Assembly: GCF_014191355.1 (NCBI RefSeq)
Contig: NZ_JACHWM010000011.1
Location: 1 to 64,000, forward strand
Direction: 5' to 3'
DNA: 64,000 bases
Source of the DNA: Methylobacterium sp. R2-1
GTDB lineage: Bacteria > Pseudomonadota > Alphaproteobacteria > Rhizobiales > Beijerinckiaceae
Below are positions 63,293 through 64,000 of this stretch, one piece after another. The notes below the pieces were generated by a model. The model was not told where the DNA came from. It saw nothing but the letters and a program-made list of their open reading frames with translations, and did not search any database. Every line of letters begins with the position of its first letter. The stretch's first letter is position 1. The translations under genes and the position numbers were made by a program.

Positions 63293-64000
63293 TGCGCCGC
63301 ATCGCCTGCGGAGAGCGGCCCGGCTGGCGGGAGATCGCGCGGGAGGCGGGCTTTACCTTCCACACCATCGACGGCGCGCCCTACTGGGATGAGAGCCACG
63401 CCTACGCCTTCTCCCTCGCCGAGATCGAAGAGGACATCGAAGGGTCGAGCGCCGAGTTGCACGCCCTCTGCCTCGCCTTCGCCGCCGAGGCGGTGGAGGA
63501 CGAGCGCGTCCTCGCCTCGCTCGCCATCCCCGAACCGGTCTGGGACACGGTGCGGACGAGCTGGCGCCGGTCCGATCCGAGCCTCTACGGACGTCTCGAT
63601 TTCTCTTATGGCGGAGGGGGCCCTGCCAAACTCCTCGAATACAACGCCGACACGCCGACCGCCCTCTACGAGAGTGCGGTGTTCCAGTGGCTCTGGCTCG
63701 AACAGGGGCTGAGGGACCGGCGCCTGCCCGCGGGCAGCGACCAATTCAACGCGGTCCACGAGCGGCTGATCGCCCGCCTTGCCGAGATCGCGCCGCCGGG
63801 CCTGTTCGCCTTTGCCGCCGATTCGAGCGGCCCGGAAGACCTCGGTACCGCCGGCTACCTTCAGGACTGCGCCGTTCAGGCCGGCTGCGAGACGATCCTG
63901 CTCGACCTCGCCCAGATCGGCCTGAGGACAGACGGTGCCTTCTGCGGGCCGGACGAGCGGGCCTTCGCCGCACTGTTCAAGCTCTACCCCTGGGAATGGG
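63292..64000 (+). CDS. Glutathionylspermidine synthase-like ATP-grasp ligase (3' end outside window)
   Basis: The first 236 residues are visible. They match the YgiC/YjfC type of the glutathionylspermidine synthase family: GERPGWREIAREAGFTFHTI, DGAPYWDESHAYAFSLAEIE, SLYGRLDFSYGGGGPAKLLE, YNADTPTALYESAVFQWLWL and DCAVQAGCETILLDLAQIGL. The N-terminal amidase domain of true GSP synthase is absent, as in YgiC. The ATP-grasp domain presumably continues to the right. It probably adds a peptide or polyamine tag, with the membrane partners upstream. Confidence 0.88.
   Translation, partial: MRRIACGERPGWREIAREAGFTFHTIDGAPYWDESHAYAFSLAEIEEDIEGSSAELHALCLAFAAEAVEDERVLASLAIPEPVWDTVRTSWRRSDPSLYGRLDFSYGGGGPAKLLEYNADTPTALYESAVFQWLWLEQGLRDRRLPAGSDQFNAVHERLIARLAEIAPPGLFAFAADSSGPEDLGTAGYLQDCAVQAGCETILLDLAQIGLRTDGAFCGPDERAFAALFKLYPWEW

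Overview
The window is a high-GC alphaproteobacterial chromosome segment, most likely Methylobacterium/Methylorubrum or a close relative. The support is the strong G/C third-position bias of the core genes, a PopZ gene in a pcm-tolC-popZ-valS run, perfect and near-perfect alphaproteobacterial SOS boxes (GTTC-N7-GTTC) before lexA, a secreted DUF1236 protein, and the trp-moa/lexA-comEC-gltX-gltA-lpx neighbourhood. No species is proven.

Bases 1 to about 23,860 are a degraded prophage. It abuts a tRNA-Asn gene on the right, with a tyrosine integrase next to the tRNA 3' end, and runs off the left edge. From right to left it holds: integrase and a small partner; a plus-strand early block (SLOG-type protein, DUF1643, PAPS-reductase-like protein, HTH protein, YqaJ-type exonuclease); a long minus-strand early operon (small coupled ORFs, N4 gp49/Sf6 gp66-like protein, GapR-like protein, VRR-NUC nuclease, beta-class DNA methyltransferase, DUF1376-like protein); two MucR/Ros-like regulators without the zinc cysteines; cargo of lower GC (a membrane protein and a HExxH protein); and the remains of a tail/lysis module (a serine recombinase fused to a tail protein, a secreted tail-fibre-like protein, a Hint-domain protein, an RlpA-like protein and an N-acetylmuramidase). 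No terminase, portal, capsid or tape-measure gene is visible, and several genes show frameshifts or truncation, so the element looks defective unless those genes lie off the left edge.

Bases 23,864 to 33,200 are core genome: tRNA-Asn, tRNA-Cys, pcm, tolC, popZ, valS, a DUF2459 protein, a DegP-type protease with a strong terminator, and a leftover chemoreceptor C-terminus. Bases 33,300 to 39,450 are accessory metabolism: an aldo/keto reductase, a small secreted protein, a tartrate/malate-type dehydrogenase coupled to a beta-keto acid cleavage enzyme, a convergent MHS-type transporter, and a glycine-rich DUF1236 protein.

Bases 39,500 to 63,300 are housekeeping: lexA, comEC, gltX, gltA, a YaiI-type protein, the lipid A/fatty acid run lpxB-lpxI-lpxA-fabZ, moeA-moaC-trpC-trpD-trpG-trpE, a PpiD-type foldase, tpiA, an isochorismatase-fold protein, secG and pyrG. 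Minus-strand genes here often overlap as ATGA or GTGA, which suggests translational coupling. The right edge holds a DUF350-DUF1190-glutathionylspermidine synthase-like cluster cut by the window end. Compared with the usual rhizobial order as I recall it, the lexA-to-fabZ block appears inverted relative to moeA.
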